Shown here piece after piece: positions 35,338 to 47,000 of a DNA stretch of 64,000 nucleotides; position 1 is the first letter of the stretch, and every line of letters starts with the position of its first letter. The position numbers were made by a program, and so were the translations under genes. A model generated the notes under the pieces. That model was not told where the DNA came from. It made no database searches and worked only from the letters and a program-made list of their open reading frames with translations. This stretch comes from Marvania coccoides (taxonomy: Eukaryota; Chlorophyta; Trebouxiophyceae; Chlorellales; Chlorellaceae): contig OY978098.1 in NCBI GenBank assembly GCA_963854735.1, positions 496,001 through 560,000 on the forward strand. The letters are read 5' to 3'.

Positions 35338-36875
35338 ATTGGATATTAATAGAATTTTAAATTGCAAAATGTAGAGAAACGACGGTTTTTCGAGAGGTCT
35401 CCCCAGTGGTATGGCGCTCCAGTGAGTCACTCATCTGGGGTTCCAAAACTGATTTTTTTCTTTCATCTGGGGTTCCAGCTGTTGCCAACACTGACGCTGA
35501 ATACGAGCTTTTTCCGCATATGCAATCCAACACCAGTGTTATCCCCAGCGATTGCCAACGCCGGTGCTGAATCTCGTTGGAAATAATTCCAAGTGTTGCA
35601 GTGTGAAGATCAACACTTGATGATGATGATTTTTACACAGGAAAGGGCGGCACACGCTCGGTCGGAGCCTTTCAGCATCTCTAATTTTCAGCGTAAATCT
35701 GCGCTTCCACTTAACACATGTCTTTCAACGGTGCCGCGTTTTGGTAGAAGTGAAGGATTCTGATTCGAACGGACATATTTTTTAGCTTTCACCTGCATGT
35801 GCCACCTCTAGCTTCTTCCCCATTCGCTACGATTCTTTTGTTACACAGATTTCAATCGTCATATTATCAAAGACACGAGCAGGCACGCACTAGGTGTGGG
35901 CCCCCTGGACCCGCCTCATGGAGCCGCAACGTTAACAATAATAATAACAACCAACGAGATTTCGCCGATTTCAAAAAGCAAAGTTACACCCAATGTAAAA
36001 CGGTAAAACTCCAATCCGGGTAACGAAACCGTGTTAAGGTTTTACATATGGTTGTAACTTCTACTACCGAGGGTGCCCTTTAAGAGATCCGCAAGTCGAC
36101 GTGCCACTCACCCCTCCACATTAAGGCGGGGTACCCCTTCCATCCGTGGGATCAACCTCAGGTACTGGGGCGTACGGATACAGCATTACGCCGATACCGC
36201 ACCGTCGCCCACAATGTAAGGCTCTGGCCCCTGCTTTCCCGAGTCCCCCAACGGCGCGACCGACATGAATAAAAAAAATGGGGGGAAAGCAGGACTCTCC
36301 TGACGGCAAACGGCCCGTCCGGTTTGGGGTTCGCGCTTGGGCAATGCTGGCCCGCCCAGCACCCCTACCATCTACTGCGGTCTCTCCCTGGCTAAAAGGG
36401 ATAACCCTGGTGTACTCACAGAGATATGTGGTACCCGCCCTGTGTACCCGTCCGATGAGACTACGATACCGTGGGGAAGTGATGCATCCGACGTCGCAGT
36501 GCAGTAAACAACCAAAGTTTACGCACTGGCAGCTACCATGAGCTAACTAGTAGGGAGCGCGAACCACCGCATGTGCAAGCATAATAAATTAAATTAAATC
36601 ACCCTATTCAGAGAAAAAATAAAAATAGAAAAGAAGGAAATCAGTTGTATATGGAACATGAAGAACTGTGAGAATAAATAACGAACGTTATTCTTTATAA
36701 TATTATATTATGTTATTGAGGGGTGCAGCGTTCATGCACGCAATTTATCAAAAATGCTGCGAAAGAGGTTCCAGCGCCCAGCACAACGGCTAGATCCCCT
36801 CCCCAGCATCAAAAGAAGCCGTTTATTTTTCCAAACAATGCGTTATCAACGCAATAATAAATCAAATCGTAATAC
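35338..36875. other. 1.5 kb gene-free block, possible decayed mobile element
   Basis: This is the longest stretch without a supported exon. About 35400-36560 is more GC-rich than other spacers yet lacks a coherent reading frame. It contains a directly repeated TCATCTGGGGTTCCA (near 35429 and 35463), an imperfect repeat of TTGCCAAC-x-CTGA motifs (35475-35575), and an inverted pair CCTGCTTTCCC / GGGAAAGCAGG (about 36230 and 36286) flanking an A-run. No transposase or reverse-transcriptase motif is seen and no clear terminal repeats. It may be a solo LTR or SINE-like remnant; this is inference. Confidence 0.35.
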
Positions 36876-39357
36876 TTAACGAATGCGGGCCTCGCAAGCC
36901 TTGTTCCACCGCTTGATCAGGCCCTTGAGGGCCTTTTTCAAGACGGTTTTGGCAGTCTTGGCCGCATTACCGGTCGCCTCCTTGAACTGGTCCCACAGGC
37001 CGGTGATTGTCCGCAGAGCGCGGCCCATGAATCCCTCGGCGGAGGCAGGGGAACAGCCTCCCGCGGCCGCGCTTTCCAGCTGCGCAATGATCTTCGCAAC
37101 GTCCAGCCCAGCAGGGGCGAATGACTCAATCACCGCCACCAGGCTGGCAGGCACAGCGACAGAGGCATCTGCCGGCGGGGGAGACGCAGGGGCAGAATCC
37201 TTCACCGCTGGTGCTGCCACCACAGCAGCAGACTGCTGCTGCTCCTTCTGCTGCGCAACCGCCTCCTCCTCAGCGTCGCCGAAGACAGTGGCAAGGAGCT
37301 CCCGGCGCACAGATGCCGTACACATCGCCGGTCATTGCGGCGTTGGGCATCGCCTGCACTGCTGTAGGCTGAGGCAGGAAAGAGCGTTTGGCTGAAAACA
37401 CGGTTGTCATTGCCGCCGGAGCGCTCTGCACCGCAAACACCCGCACAGCTCCCAGGCCGCTGAGAATCAGGGGCCTTCCTGCCAGGACAACCATAGCTGC
37501 GCTCTTGGGCGCCACTTTGGCCGCCTTGAACGCGCGGTAAAGGGCGTGAAGGGTGTCATGAGTGAGATTGATGCCCACCATCAGACCCCGCACAGCAAGA
37601 ACCTGGCGGGGAGCGTAGAACGCCGCCGCGGCGGTGATCTTGGGCTTCACCGCCAGCTTGGGGGTCTTCACGTTGCCGCGCACCAGCGGCAGCCTTGTGG
37701 CAGTCTGAGCGGCAGCTGTGAGGGTGATGATGGAGCGAGCGGTCACCTCCAGCTCCGCCACGCGCACCACGGGAATGGGGTAATCGAGCAGCAGCACCAC
37801 CTTGGGCTGCTTGGGGGCCAGCATGAGGGCTGCCTGCGCGACCACAGCCTCAGCGGAGGAGACTATCAGCGGAGGAGATGTCTCCTTCAGCTTGGTGGGG
37901 GAGGAGTGAACAGCTTTGATGAGGTCCTCCACGGCGGCAGCCTTGTGCTGCTCCATCTCCTTGGGCACAGCGGGGGCGGAGGCCAGCGCAGCCTTGTTTG
38001 AGCGGCGGCCGCGGCGGCGGCCGCGCTTGCCGTTGGTGGGCCTCTTCTCCTTGATCTCTCCAGCCTGCGCGCTCGCCTGCTCGGCGGCGCGGCTGTTGGT
38101 GGGAGCCTTGGGCTCGAAGGAGCTCTTGGCACCGCGAGGGGCCCTGGTGGCACTCTCGCCAGAGGCACCACCGGCAGCGGCGATCTTGCTGGCGTCAGCG
38201 GGGGACAGCTGCGTCTTGGCGGGGCCAAGAGCGGTGGCCTTGACGGCATCAGCCTTGGCAGGCCTCTGGTTCTGGCTCTGGGGCAGCTGCTGCTGCTTCT
38301 GCTACCCGGCGTTCCTCCTTGAAGACTGCACCGAGGCGTTGCTGGTGCTGCCACCAGCGCTCTTGCCACGTCCACGGCCGCTATTGTGGCTGGCGTTGGC
38401 GTTCCTCATGGCGTCAGAGCCAGAGTTGCGGGGAGCCGGCGCAGCGATAAGGGGAGCGCGTGCTGCCTGAGAGACGGGAGCACCGCCTTTCATGGGGCCC
38501 AGACGGCTGAAGACGTCGGGCTTTGCAGCAGCGGCGCTCTTGGCAGGCGCAACGTCGGTGTTGCTGGGGGTGGAGCGCACGGAAGGGGGAGCGGAGCCCT
38601 TGTTGTTGACGGGGCCAAGACGGTCGAAGACTGAGGGGCGACGGGGCGCCTGGTGGGGCGCCTCTGGGGCGTCGTTGTCGCCAGCAGTGGCCCTGGGGTT
38701 GCCAGCGTCGCGTCGGCCGGAGGAGGGCTGGTGGTTGGCGCTGGCAGTGCCTGCAAAAGTGGGTAGAAGGCCAAGTGATCAGAAAATAAATAGTTTAGGA
38801 GGGCAAAAGGCCGGACCTTGAAGGGCCCCATAGAAAAAGGAACATATGTGAATACGAATTAATGCCAAAGGAGCGAGCCCCGGTGAGAAATTTCAAATAG
38901 AACGAAACAAGAACAGAATTATAGCGAAGCACGCTTGAAAAAACACAAAGACAGCCATGTGCGCGAAAATTTTGCAAGGTGTGGAGCGATCCAGCGATAG
39001 CCCAATACGGCCACAACACAAAGAAGCCATGCCGGGCACCAGATTCAGTCCACACACAAAATCCAAGGCCCTCAAGTGCGATGGTAAGCAGGAAATGTTG
39101 AAAAATGAGCTCCAGAACACTGGAACGCCGTATAAAATGCCTCTAGGATACCAAGCAACGAAGATGAGAAAGTGCAAGAGGCACCATGGCGGCACCACTA
39201 TCTCGGGACCGCACGATTCCAAATTGAATCGACTACACTTTGCCCACATAAATTCCCGTGCGACGCCGAGGTCGCCACAGCACTCACCGGCATTGGGGTT
39301 ATGCCTGGCCCTGCCTCGGCCCCTGTGCGCTCGCTGGTCATCGCGTCCGTTGGTCAT
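36876..39357 (-). pseudogene. Low-complexity RGG / VFDRLGP-motif protein gene with in-frame TAG and a frameshift
   Basis: Exon 1 is 39357-39288 (MTNGRDDQRAHRGRGRARHN). A 537 bp intron joins it to an exon starting at 38750. The frame carries two copies of a short motif (SVFDRLGP and DVFSRLGP) and an RGRGK stretch, then meets TAG at 38302-38304. The same frame stays open for another 344 codons with coding-like composition (QKQQQLPQSQNQ..., RGRRRGRRSNK, a hydrophobic alpha/beta-like region) to TGA 37270. A further coding-like stretch in another frame (37332-36876, ending KAKT-type basic helices LKKALKGLIKRWNK) continues it after a one-base shift between 37332 and 37270. So there are two apparent disablements. 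It may be a young pseudogene, assembly error, recoding, or two or three separate genes. RNA binding is inferred from the RGG and Arg-rich segments. Confidence 0.5.
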
Positions 39358-39790
39358 CTTCAAATTGAGGATTTTAAAATTTCTCTTCTCTAGCGGCAAA
39401 TTTGCTAGCTAAGCACTATAGATAGCAGGTAGGGATGTGACACCGTGTTTTTGCGACAAATATTTTAAATAATTAAATGAAACAACGCCGAGAGAGGCCG
39501 GATGTGGGCTCTTTTATTAAATAAAACAGGAAAAAAAACAGGAAAGAGCGAGCCAATTTTGCGATTTATGGGCCAGCCCGTCCCTCATTCTAGGTCTTCA
39601 ACATCCCATGACGGACTGGAGAAGGCATCCGCGCGCCCCACTTTGACTTTAGCTTGGCTTGGTCTCTCATATGTGAAAGTTCCTCGTGATGTGTGTGAAG
39701 GCTCGACTATTGCACGCCCGTTTGTGGTGCCATCCCTGGTCAGGAAGGCATTATATATCATCTCTTCGGATGCCGTCGTCACCAGCATGA
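39358..39790. other. Spacer with a small unsupported minus-strand ORF
   Basis: A minus-strand frame starting with an ATG at about 39790 (MLVTTASEEMIYNAFLTRDG...) and ending at 39585 encodes about 69 residues with reasonable composition. It has no homology I recognise and no clear promoter or splice context. The remaining DNA is AT-rich spacer. Confidence 0.25.
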
Positions 39791-40259
39791 GTTGGAGGGA
39801 GAAAACGAGGTTTTCTCCTTCCGCTCTGGCAGGGTTTGCCGCTGCCCACCAACTCACCTCGCAAGTGCTCGTCTTTACGACGCGGTCGGCCACCGGAAGC
39901 AGCCAATGAAGATTGCCTCAGTCTAGGAGCCCCTCAAGGACCGCCACCACCATTTAGCTCCATTGTCTTGCTGCCGCCCCACGCTAAAAGCATTTATAAC
40001 CATTAAATATCTTACACGAATGGGCCAAAAATACGTTTAAAATGCATAACTATTTGTAAATAAACACAAAATAACGGAGCAGCAATTGAGAACTCCCTCA
40101 AAAGACCAGGTTAGACAAAGCGCTCGACGGCGCTGCTCTCTCAACTCAAATAAGGCGCTTGAACCTGCAATAGAACATAATGCCGCAGAACGAGATGGCC
40201 GCCATGACCGCCGCGGTGATGGAGATGGACATGAACCACGAGAACGGCGCCTCGGAGCC
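39791..40259 (-). repeat. Inverted duplicate (copy B) overlapping MRS2 3' end
   Basis: This is the partner of 3122-3577. It overlaps the last 114 coding bases of MRS2 and the 350 bp beyond its stop. Because it contains the intact gene, this is the source copy. The outer boundary at 39791 has no recognisable terminal repeat. Confidence 0.9.
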
Positions 40260-41903
40260 GTCCTTGGTGAGCGACACGTTCATGGCAAACAGCGACGTCA
40301 CTGCCGTGATGAGCGCCATTGAGCAGGTGAAGGCGGTGAGGATGAGATCCAGGCGGATCAGTTGGTTGCGCTGCGAATCCAGCTTGCTGGAATTGGCAAG
40401 GGGGAAGGGGAAAATGGGAGAGAGATCAGTTTTCGGCGTGAAGCAAAAGATGAATTTCGAGGCACATTTTGGAATGATAAGCCTGAAATAATCAACAGAA
40501 CTAGGAGCGAAAATGACGGTTCCTCACATGTTGATGAAATCCTCCGTGTCCTCAATGAATTCGGACAGCGTCTGCAGTTTGTTCCAGGTTTGATCGATGC
40601 GCATAAAGTAACTCTCCAGCAACTGCTCCACCTCCTCCACAGCCTCCTCCTCCTCCTCCTCGCTGTCGTACGTCAATGTCGCCGACCGTGGGCTGCCCGG
40701 GGTCTTGGTGCCCGTCATAGGCAGTACAACATCGAAAGGCTGTACAGATCCATGGCGTCCCGCCTGCGCCTCCCGCTCCTGCGCCTCTCGCGCCTCCTTG
40801 GCCGTCAAGTTCATATCATGCATGTCGCTGTCGTCGTCCAGGAACTTCTCCAGCACCTCCCGCAGGGTCTCCACTCGCGTAGTCAACCGCACCATCCTAT
40901 TCTTTACTCGACGAACACGCTCAAGGTTGTCGGTAGACACCTTGGCGGTCAGGGCATCCAAAGCAGGGTGTGCCGCCGCCTCCAGGTCTGCACAATCAAA
41001 CGTTTGTCGTCAGCAGGATAGTTAAAAACACGAAACAAATGCGAGATTTGCCTCACGAAGTGATGTTCCAAAATGTAATTTTGAGGAAACATGCGAGTTA
41101 TGCAATAAAAACAGCACATACCCGCAGTGAGGCGCTCCAAGTAGTCAGAAACCACGTCCAGCGCCACCTCCATCACCCTCAGCTCAAAGGGGAGCTCGTC
41201 AAAGCCCGGGGCAGTGCCGCCTGCGGCAGCGCTCGCTGCCTCAGCCGCAGCCAAGTCCATGGTGCTCTTGGTGACGGGCAGCCCGCGTGCGCCGGCGCTC
41301 AGCCGCCGCTGCAGCTCGCTGATGAAGGTGGTGGTGCTCTCGTCTTCCAGGTGAGTGATGTAGCACCGATCCAGGCCCACAATCATTTTGATGAACTCCA
41401 GGTTGACCACCAGAGAGCGGTCACGGCACAGAATGGCGGAGGGGTAACTCGTCGCCAGCTTGGGATCCAGCAGCCTGAGGCGAGAGAATATTAGTTAAGT
41501 ATGAGAAACCTATAAAATTTGCATGGGGCAAAAAAAAACAAAAAAAAACAGTTGATTATGCTCACCTCAGATCGCGCAGTTGGATGCCCAGCTGCCCGGT
41601 GAACTGCGCCTTGTTGAGCGACACCATGGAGGTGCTGCCAATGGGGTCCATCATCAGCCACTTGCGCTGGGCGGAGATTGGAACTTTCTTGCCGGAAGCC
41701 TTGGCCTTGGGGCGAATGGGGTTGGGCGGTGGCGGCAGGCCCGAGAGGGAGGGCCCTGCAGAGCCGTCCATGGTGGTGGTGACCGCCTCGTGGAGCGTGG
41801 ACTCAACCCAGTTGGAGACGGCGTCGGCGGGATGTGCAAGCAGGTGGGCGTGCGAGCCGTTGCCGGCTGCCAGCTCGACGTCGGGTGGGGAAGGAGTGGT
41901 CAT
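40146..41903 (-). CDS. MRS2/CorA-type Mg2+ channel with AMN in place of GMN
   Basis: Exons are 41903-41566, 41474-41122, 40987-40528 and 40386-40146, all GT-AG and in phase, 463 aa. The cytosolic or matrix domain has RDLRLLDPKL, YPSAILCRDRSLVVNLEFIK and LPFELRVMEVAL, the standard plant MRS2 order. A long helix with an acidic run (YDSEEEEEEAVEEVEQ) follows, then NQLIRLDLILTAF leading into TM1. The pore signature at the end of TM1 reads FAMNV (codons 418-420, 40278-40286), where the family has GMN. TM2 is ISITAAVMAAISFCGIMFY, with a short basic tail. The absence of a clear presequence leaves the target membrane open. The last exon is partly duplicated at 3122-3577. Confidence 0.93.
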
Positions 41904-42275
41904 TGCGTGAAGTGCGCGGGAGCCAAAAATTGAAGGGAAAAACTCAAAGAAGAGCAACAAATGTTCGCTAAAAAAATAAAATCAACTTGAAAAAGAAGAG
42001 TGTTCCAGTATCTGGGCCGTTCGGGCCAACAAAGCGGCACAACAAGGTGTTTCACATCGGCGTTCAGACACGGCTCGCGATCAGCGATGAACTCCCAAGA
42101 GAGATGTCGGACACAAATTGAAATCGACGGAGGGGAATAAGGGCTGTGCTCACATTCGACAGACAATTTTGCGACTGTGATTACACCGTGTGAAATTGAA
42201 TTGATAAAAATGAGTAGGAGTTTGCAGGCAATCACTGACTGAGAGCGCCTCAGGCTGCTCTGTCATCACTTCATT
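41904..42275. other. Intergenic region between MRS2 and ETF-alpha
   Basis: A 372 bp spacer separates two minus-strand genes. It includes the MRS2 promoter and the ETF-alpha 3' flank. An ATG at 41960 in frame with MRS2 could add 19 residues. No other gene is seen. Confidence 0.4.
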
Positions 42276-43672
42276 TCATGCAGTTTTTTTGTTCGTCTTC
42301 TTCAGCTCATCCTCCAGCTCCGGCAATATCTTGAACAGATCTCCCACCAATCCATAGTCCGCAACCTGCATTTTGCACAGGAACGGCCCCATTAATCAGC
42401 AATAGAACTTCCACTTTGCGCAACTCCGGCCCGCCTCGAATTCTGCCTCCTACTCAAATATGGCGCACCTGAAAGATGGGCGCTTCAGCGTCCGAATTGA
42501 TGGCCACAATGAATTTGCTGTCCTTCATACCAGCCACGTGTTGAATGGCCCCGCTGATGCCAATCGCAATATACAAGTTTGGCGCCACAACTTTGCCAGT
42601 TTGGCCTACTTGAAGATCGTTGGGGGCGTACCCCGCGTCCACCGCCGCACGCGACGCCCCCACGGCACCCCCCAGCAGGTCCGCTAGCCGCTCAATCACC
42701 GCAAAATTGTCTTTACTCTTCAAAGCTCGCCCGCCCGATACCACGACCTTCGCTTGCCCCAATTCTGGACGCTCTGATGCCGCAGCGCTCTCTCCCACCC
42801 ACTCTGAGGCGCCTGAAGCCGCTCTTGCGGCTTGCAACTCTTCGACAGCGACCGATTCAACGGGTGCGGTGCTGCCTGTGGCTTCAGCCGCAGGGAATGA
42901 GGTTGGCCGGATGGTTAGGGCTCGTACTCCGTCTGTGACTATCCTCACTGTAGCCAGCGCGTTCCCGGCGTAAATAGGCCGCACAAAGATGTCTTTGTCT
43001 TTGATTTGGATGACGTCTGAGACGGCTTGCACGTCCAAAAGCGCGGCCGCCCGAGGCAGGACGTTGCGCCCGAAGGTGGAGGAAGGAGCGACCAAATGGG
43101 TGAAATTTCGCCTGGAACATGAGAATGAGATGTTAAAATATCGACGGTTTAGTGTAGTAAGGGGTATAAAGATTAAACAGCTAAATATATATATATTTCA
43201 TTTCACCTTTTTTGGACCTCGGCGAGCAATGCTGCCGTCGGCTCAGGAAGGCCGTGCTCCAGGCAAGCATCCTCGGCCACAAGCACCTGCAATAACTCTC
43301 ATTCAAGAATTACATGTCGTTTAAATTCACATAAAAATGACCTCTTACCTTTTCCACTCCAGCCACTCGACTGGCGGACTCAGCGGCAGCAGCACTCCCT
43401 GCGACTAGGACCGTCACACCGCCACCCAGCTGCTGCGCTGCAGTGATCGCGTGCAGCGTGGAAGGCTGCATCTGGCCGCGCTTCTGTTCCGCCAACACCA
43501 AGCTCGACAGCTGCACACCGGAGAAGCGGGTGAGAGTCAGCAACGCTGACGAGGAAGGAAGAAAAACACTTGGAGACTGTGTGCGCACCGCTCTGGAAAT
43601 GCAGGCGCCTACAGAGCCTAGAAATGGTGTTTGAAACGCGGCACGAGTGCGTGCGAGCATAGAGGTTTTCAT
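42276..43672 (-). CDS. ETFA: Electron transfer flavoprotein alpha subunit
   Basis: Exons are 43672-43349, 43286-43207, 43111-42469 and 42365-42276, all GT-AG, 378 aa. It is the mitochondrial FAD-binding subunit that passes electrons from acyl-CoA, isovaleryl-CoA and related dehydrogenases to ETF-QO. A presequence ([16 protein letters not shown]...) precedes the N-terminal domain ([26 protein letters not shown]). The C-terminal FAD domain is complete: [68 protein letters not shown]. Initiation is at 43672 or 43660. It fits functionally with the nearby PCC-alpha gene in mitochondrial acyl-CoA breakdown. Confidence 0.95.
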
Positions 43673-44071
43673 AAGGCGGATTGTTGGAGGGAGATCTTTA
43701 AAGAAGATCCAAACCAAAAGACAGATTGTGCGCTCCTCCGCACGTTGTGCCAAGCAATTAAAATACAATGGATAATAAATTAATATGCCCGAAACCGAAA
43801 TAGCCTACCAACCACCCTCGCTGAACGAACATTTTTCATTTTGAAGAAAATGAGGAGAAGCGAACAGTTTCGTCAGCAATCCATTTATAAAACACGTTTA
43901 TACTGTTATTTGTTTATTATATATCCTAGTATTGCGCGGGATACCAGCATCAGCTCGTCTTTTTTGAATTTCGTTTTTAAACTTGATCACTCGCTTTGTC
44001 GCTTGGTTTCTCATTCAGCAGGCTATACCCTATAATTTAGTTTTGAATAGCTCAAGCACTTCTCAGCCACC
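43673..44071. promoter_or_regulatory. Shared promoter between ETF-alpha and POLD1
   Basis: A 399 bp divergent spacer. TCCCGCGC (reverse strand of 43934-43941) resembles the core of an E2F site, which would suit an S-phase gene such as POLD1, but it is one imperfect match. Confidence 0.3.
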
Positions 44072-47000
44072 ATGTCTGGCACCGGAGCCGGCACAAAGCG
44101 GCCTTACCAGCAGAATAATGTGAATGCACCTCGCAAAAGGCCGCCTGCGGACGATGCGGACGACTTCATCGAGGAGGACTTTGACCTGGAGCCCCCTGAG
44201 GACTACGATGAGGACGGCCTGGCCGCAGCGGAGGTGGTGGAGGACACTTTGGGCGAGGCCGGCCGCAACTGGAATCGCCCACCCCCTCCTGCGCTCAACC
44301 CCGCCCAGGACCGCCTGATTTTCCAGCAGCTGGAGGTGGACTACACCAGTGGCCCCCCCAACAAGCAGTTTTACCAGTCAGACCTGGTCGAGGCGCCCAT
44401 TCTGCGCATGTTTGGCGTCAACGAACTCGGTGAGCAATCCTTTCCCTGTTTTCTGCACATTTCCCAAAACCAAATTGACCCCCAAAATATGTATGATCAT
44501 TTTTTTTCTTCCTTTCTTTCCCTCAGGCAACTCTGTATCCGTTTTCGTCCATGGCTTCGAGCCTTACTTTTTCGTGGAGGCGCCCACGCCCACCTTCAGC
44601 CCTGACGACTGCGCTGCCCTCGCAGACGTGTTCAACGTAAGCCAATCCGCGCACTTTTCATTATTTTAAGATTTCCCTTTTAATTTCTGTCAAATTTTGT
44701 CTCAAAACCTCACTTTTCTTCGCTCAGAACAACCTTGCGGGCCGCGACAAGAGCCGCAACCCGCGCCGCTGCCTGCGCGTGGAGCTCGTCCGCAAGCAAA
44801 CCATCCAGTACTACCAGCCACAGACCTCCCGCCTCTTCCTCAAGGTGGTGCTGTCGCTGCCCAACCTGGTAGCCGCCGCTCGTGGCGCCATTGACAATGG
44901 CCACGTGGCGCTCAATTGGCTGGGCCACGGGATGAACCTGCGGGGGCCCACCTTCGAGTCCAACGTGCCTTACGCTCTGCGGTGAGTGCATTTCAGTATA
45001 CATTTCATCCCCTTTTTTCAAACCAACAATTATATTTCCAACGCCAACAATAAAATGCCGAAATCAACCAAATGTACACCATTCTCACCCATTTTTTCTC
45101 GCGTTTCGTCTCATTAACTTGATATTCAGGTACATGATCGACTCTTCCATCGTGGGTGGCAACTGGGTGGAGCTCCCTGCTGGGTCCTACTCTCTCACGC
45201 CCGAGGCTGGCATGCAGACGCACTGCCAGCTGGAGGCGCACGTGAACTACAACTCAGTCATCAGCCACCCCTGCGAGGGGGAGTGGGCCAAGCTGGCCCC
45301 CTTCCGCATCCTCTCTTTGGACATTGAGTGCCAGGGCCGCCGAGGCCACTTCCCGGAGGCTCAAAAGGACCCTGTCATCCAGATTGCGTCGCTGGTGACC
45401 GTGTTTGGCGAGAAATCCCCCGCGGTGAAGAACATCATGACTCTGGGCACCTGCGCCCCCATCACAGGGGCTGAGGTGATGAGTTTTGACACCGAAAAGG
45501 CGCTGCTGCTGCGGTGGAGAGACCTGCTGGTGGAGACCGATCCAGACATCATGATCGGCTACAACATCGTGAACTTCGATCTGCCCTACCTGCTGGACCG
45601 CGCCACCGCGCTGGGGCTGCCGCAGTTCCACGCGTGGGGGCGGCTGCGGGGAAGAAAGATCCGCATGCGGGAGGCGCGCTTTTCCTCCAAGGCGTACGGC
45701 ACCCACGAGTACAAGGAGATCACCATCGAGGGGAGGGTGCAGTTCGACCTGCTGCAGGCCATTCAGCGCGACCACAAGCTGTCGTCTTACAGTTTGAATT
45801 CCGTGTCTGCGCACTTTCTAGGGGAGCAGAAGGAGGACGTGCACCACTCGGAGATCTCCAAGTTGCAGGACGGCAACTCCGAGTCCCGCCGCCGCCTGGC
45901 TGTGTACTGCCTGAAGGACGCGTACCTGCCGCAGCGCCTCACCGAGAAGCTGATGTACATGTACAACTACGTGGAAATGGCGCGCGTGACGGGAGTCCCC
46001 ATGTGAGTGCGCAATAAAGAGCAAATTATAATGCATAGTTTTAGTTTTTCAATTTTTACATTTATTTTTAATGAAAATAGTTTTCTTACTTTTTGGTTTT
46101 TTCCTTCTCTTTTTCCCCCACCCCAACAGGTCCTACCTCCTCTCCCGGGGGCAGTCTATCAAGGTATTTTCCCAGATCCTGCGCAAGGCGGCGCAGCGCG
46201 GCCTCATCGTGCCGGTGGTCAAGCGCCAGGGCGACGCCGCCGAGGGCGCCAAAGCCTACGAGGGAGCCACCGTGCTGGAGCCCAAAGCGGGGTACTACGA
46301 CCGCCCCGTAGCCACCCTCGACTTCGCGTCGCTGTACCCCTCCATTATGATGGCGCACAACCTCTGCTACACCACGCTGGTGCCGCGGCACTTGGCGGGG
46401 CAGTTTGACACACGACCGGGGGGCAACGCGGTGAAGACCCCGCAGGGGGACGTGTTCGTGAAGTCGGAGATGCGGGCCGGGCTGCTGCCGGAGATTCTGA
46501 CCGAGCTGCTGTCGGCGAGAAAGCGCGCAAAGAAAGACATGGAGACGGCCACCGATCCTTTCTTAAAGGCGGTGTTCAACGGGCGGCAGATGGCGCTCAA
46601 GGTGTCGGCCAACTCTGTGTATGGGTTCACCGGCGCGACCGTGGGGGCGTTGCCTTGCCTGGAGATTTCTTCCTCGACGACTGCCTATGGTCGGGAGATG
46701 ATTGAGGACACCAAGCGGCAGGTGCAGGCGCGGTACACCCGCGCAAACGGCTACCCTGCGGACGCTGACGTCATTTATGGCGACACAGATTCCGTCATGG
46801 TCAGTTTAAAGTTGTTTTTTAATGGAGACATCAAATATTTTGTTCACTGTGTGTTTTATCCAGTGCCGGCTGCAATATTTCCCTCCATTACTATACTCAT
46901 CCATTGATGCCAAATTTCTACTCTTTTTCAACTGATATTTCTTTCTTTCTTCCCTTTCCTTTTAGGTGCTGTTTGGCGTGGAGGACACCGCCAAGGCAAT

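Noticed and set aside
36000..36560. rRNA or group II intron fragment
   Set aside because: GGGATAAC-like and GAGC-like words occur by chance; no conserved helix or domain V could be traced.
38302..38304. TAG recoded as glutamine (alternative nuclear code)
   Set aside because: TAG is the natural terminator of TOR, POLD1, the PsbS-like and MTHFR-like genes in this window, so a general reassignment does not fit.
37916..38470. 184-codon plus-strand frame with hydrophobic Leu/Ala runs
   Set aside because: Opposite strand of the low-complexity gene; the minus strand has the splice-linked exon and motif repeats.
39585..39893. 102-codon minus-strand gene
   Set aside because: Its first codon is GTG and the N-terminal third lies in the duplicated 3' flank of MRS2; only a shorter ATG frame remains and it has no support.
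43934..43941. E2F site controlling POLD1
   Set aside because: Only one imperfect core; kept as a note on the promoter and not as a finding.
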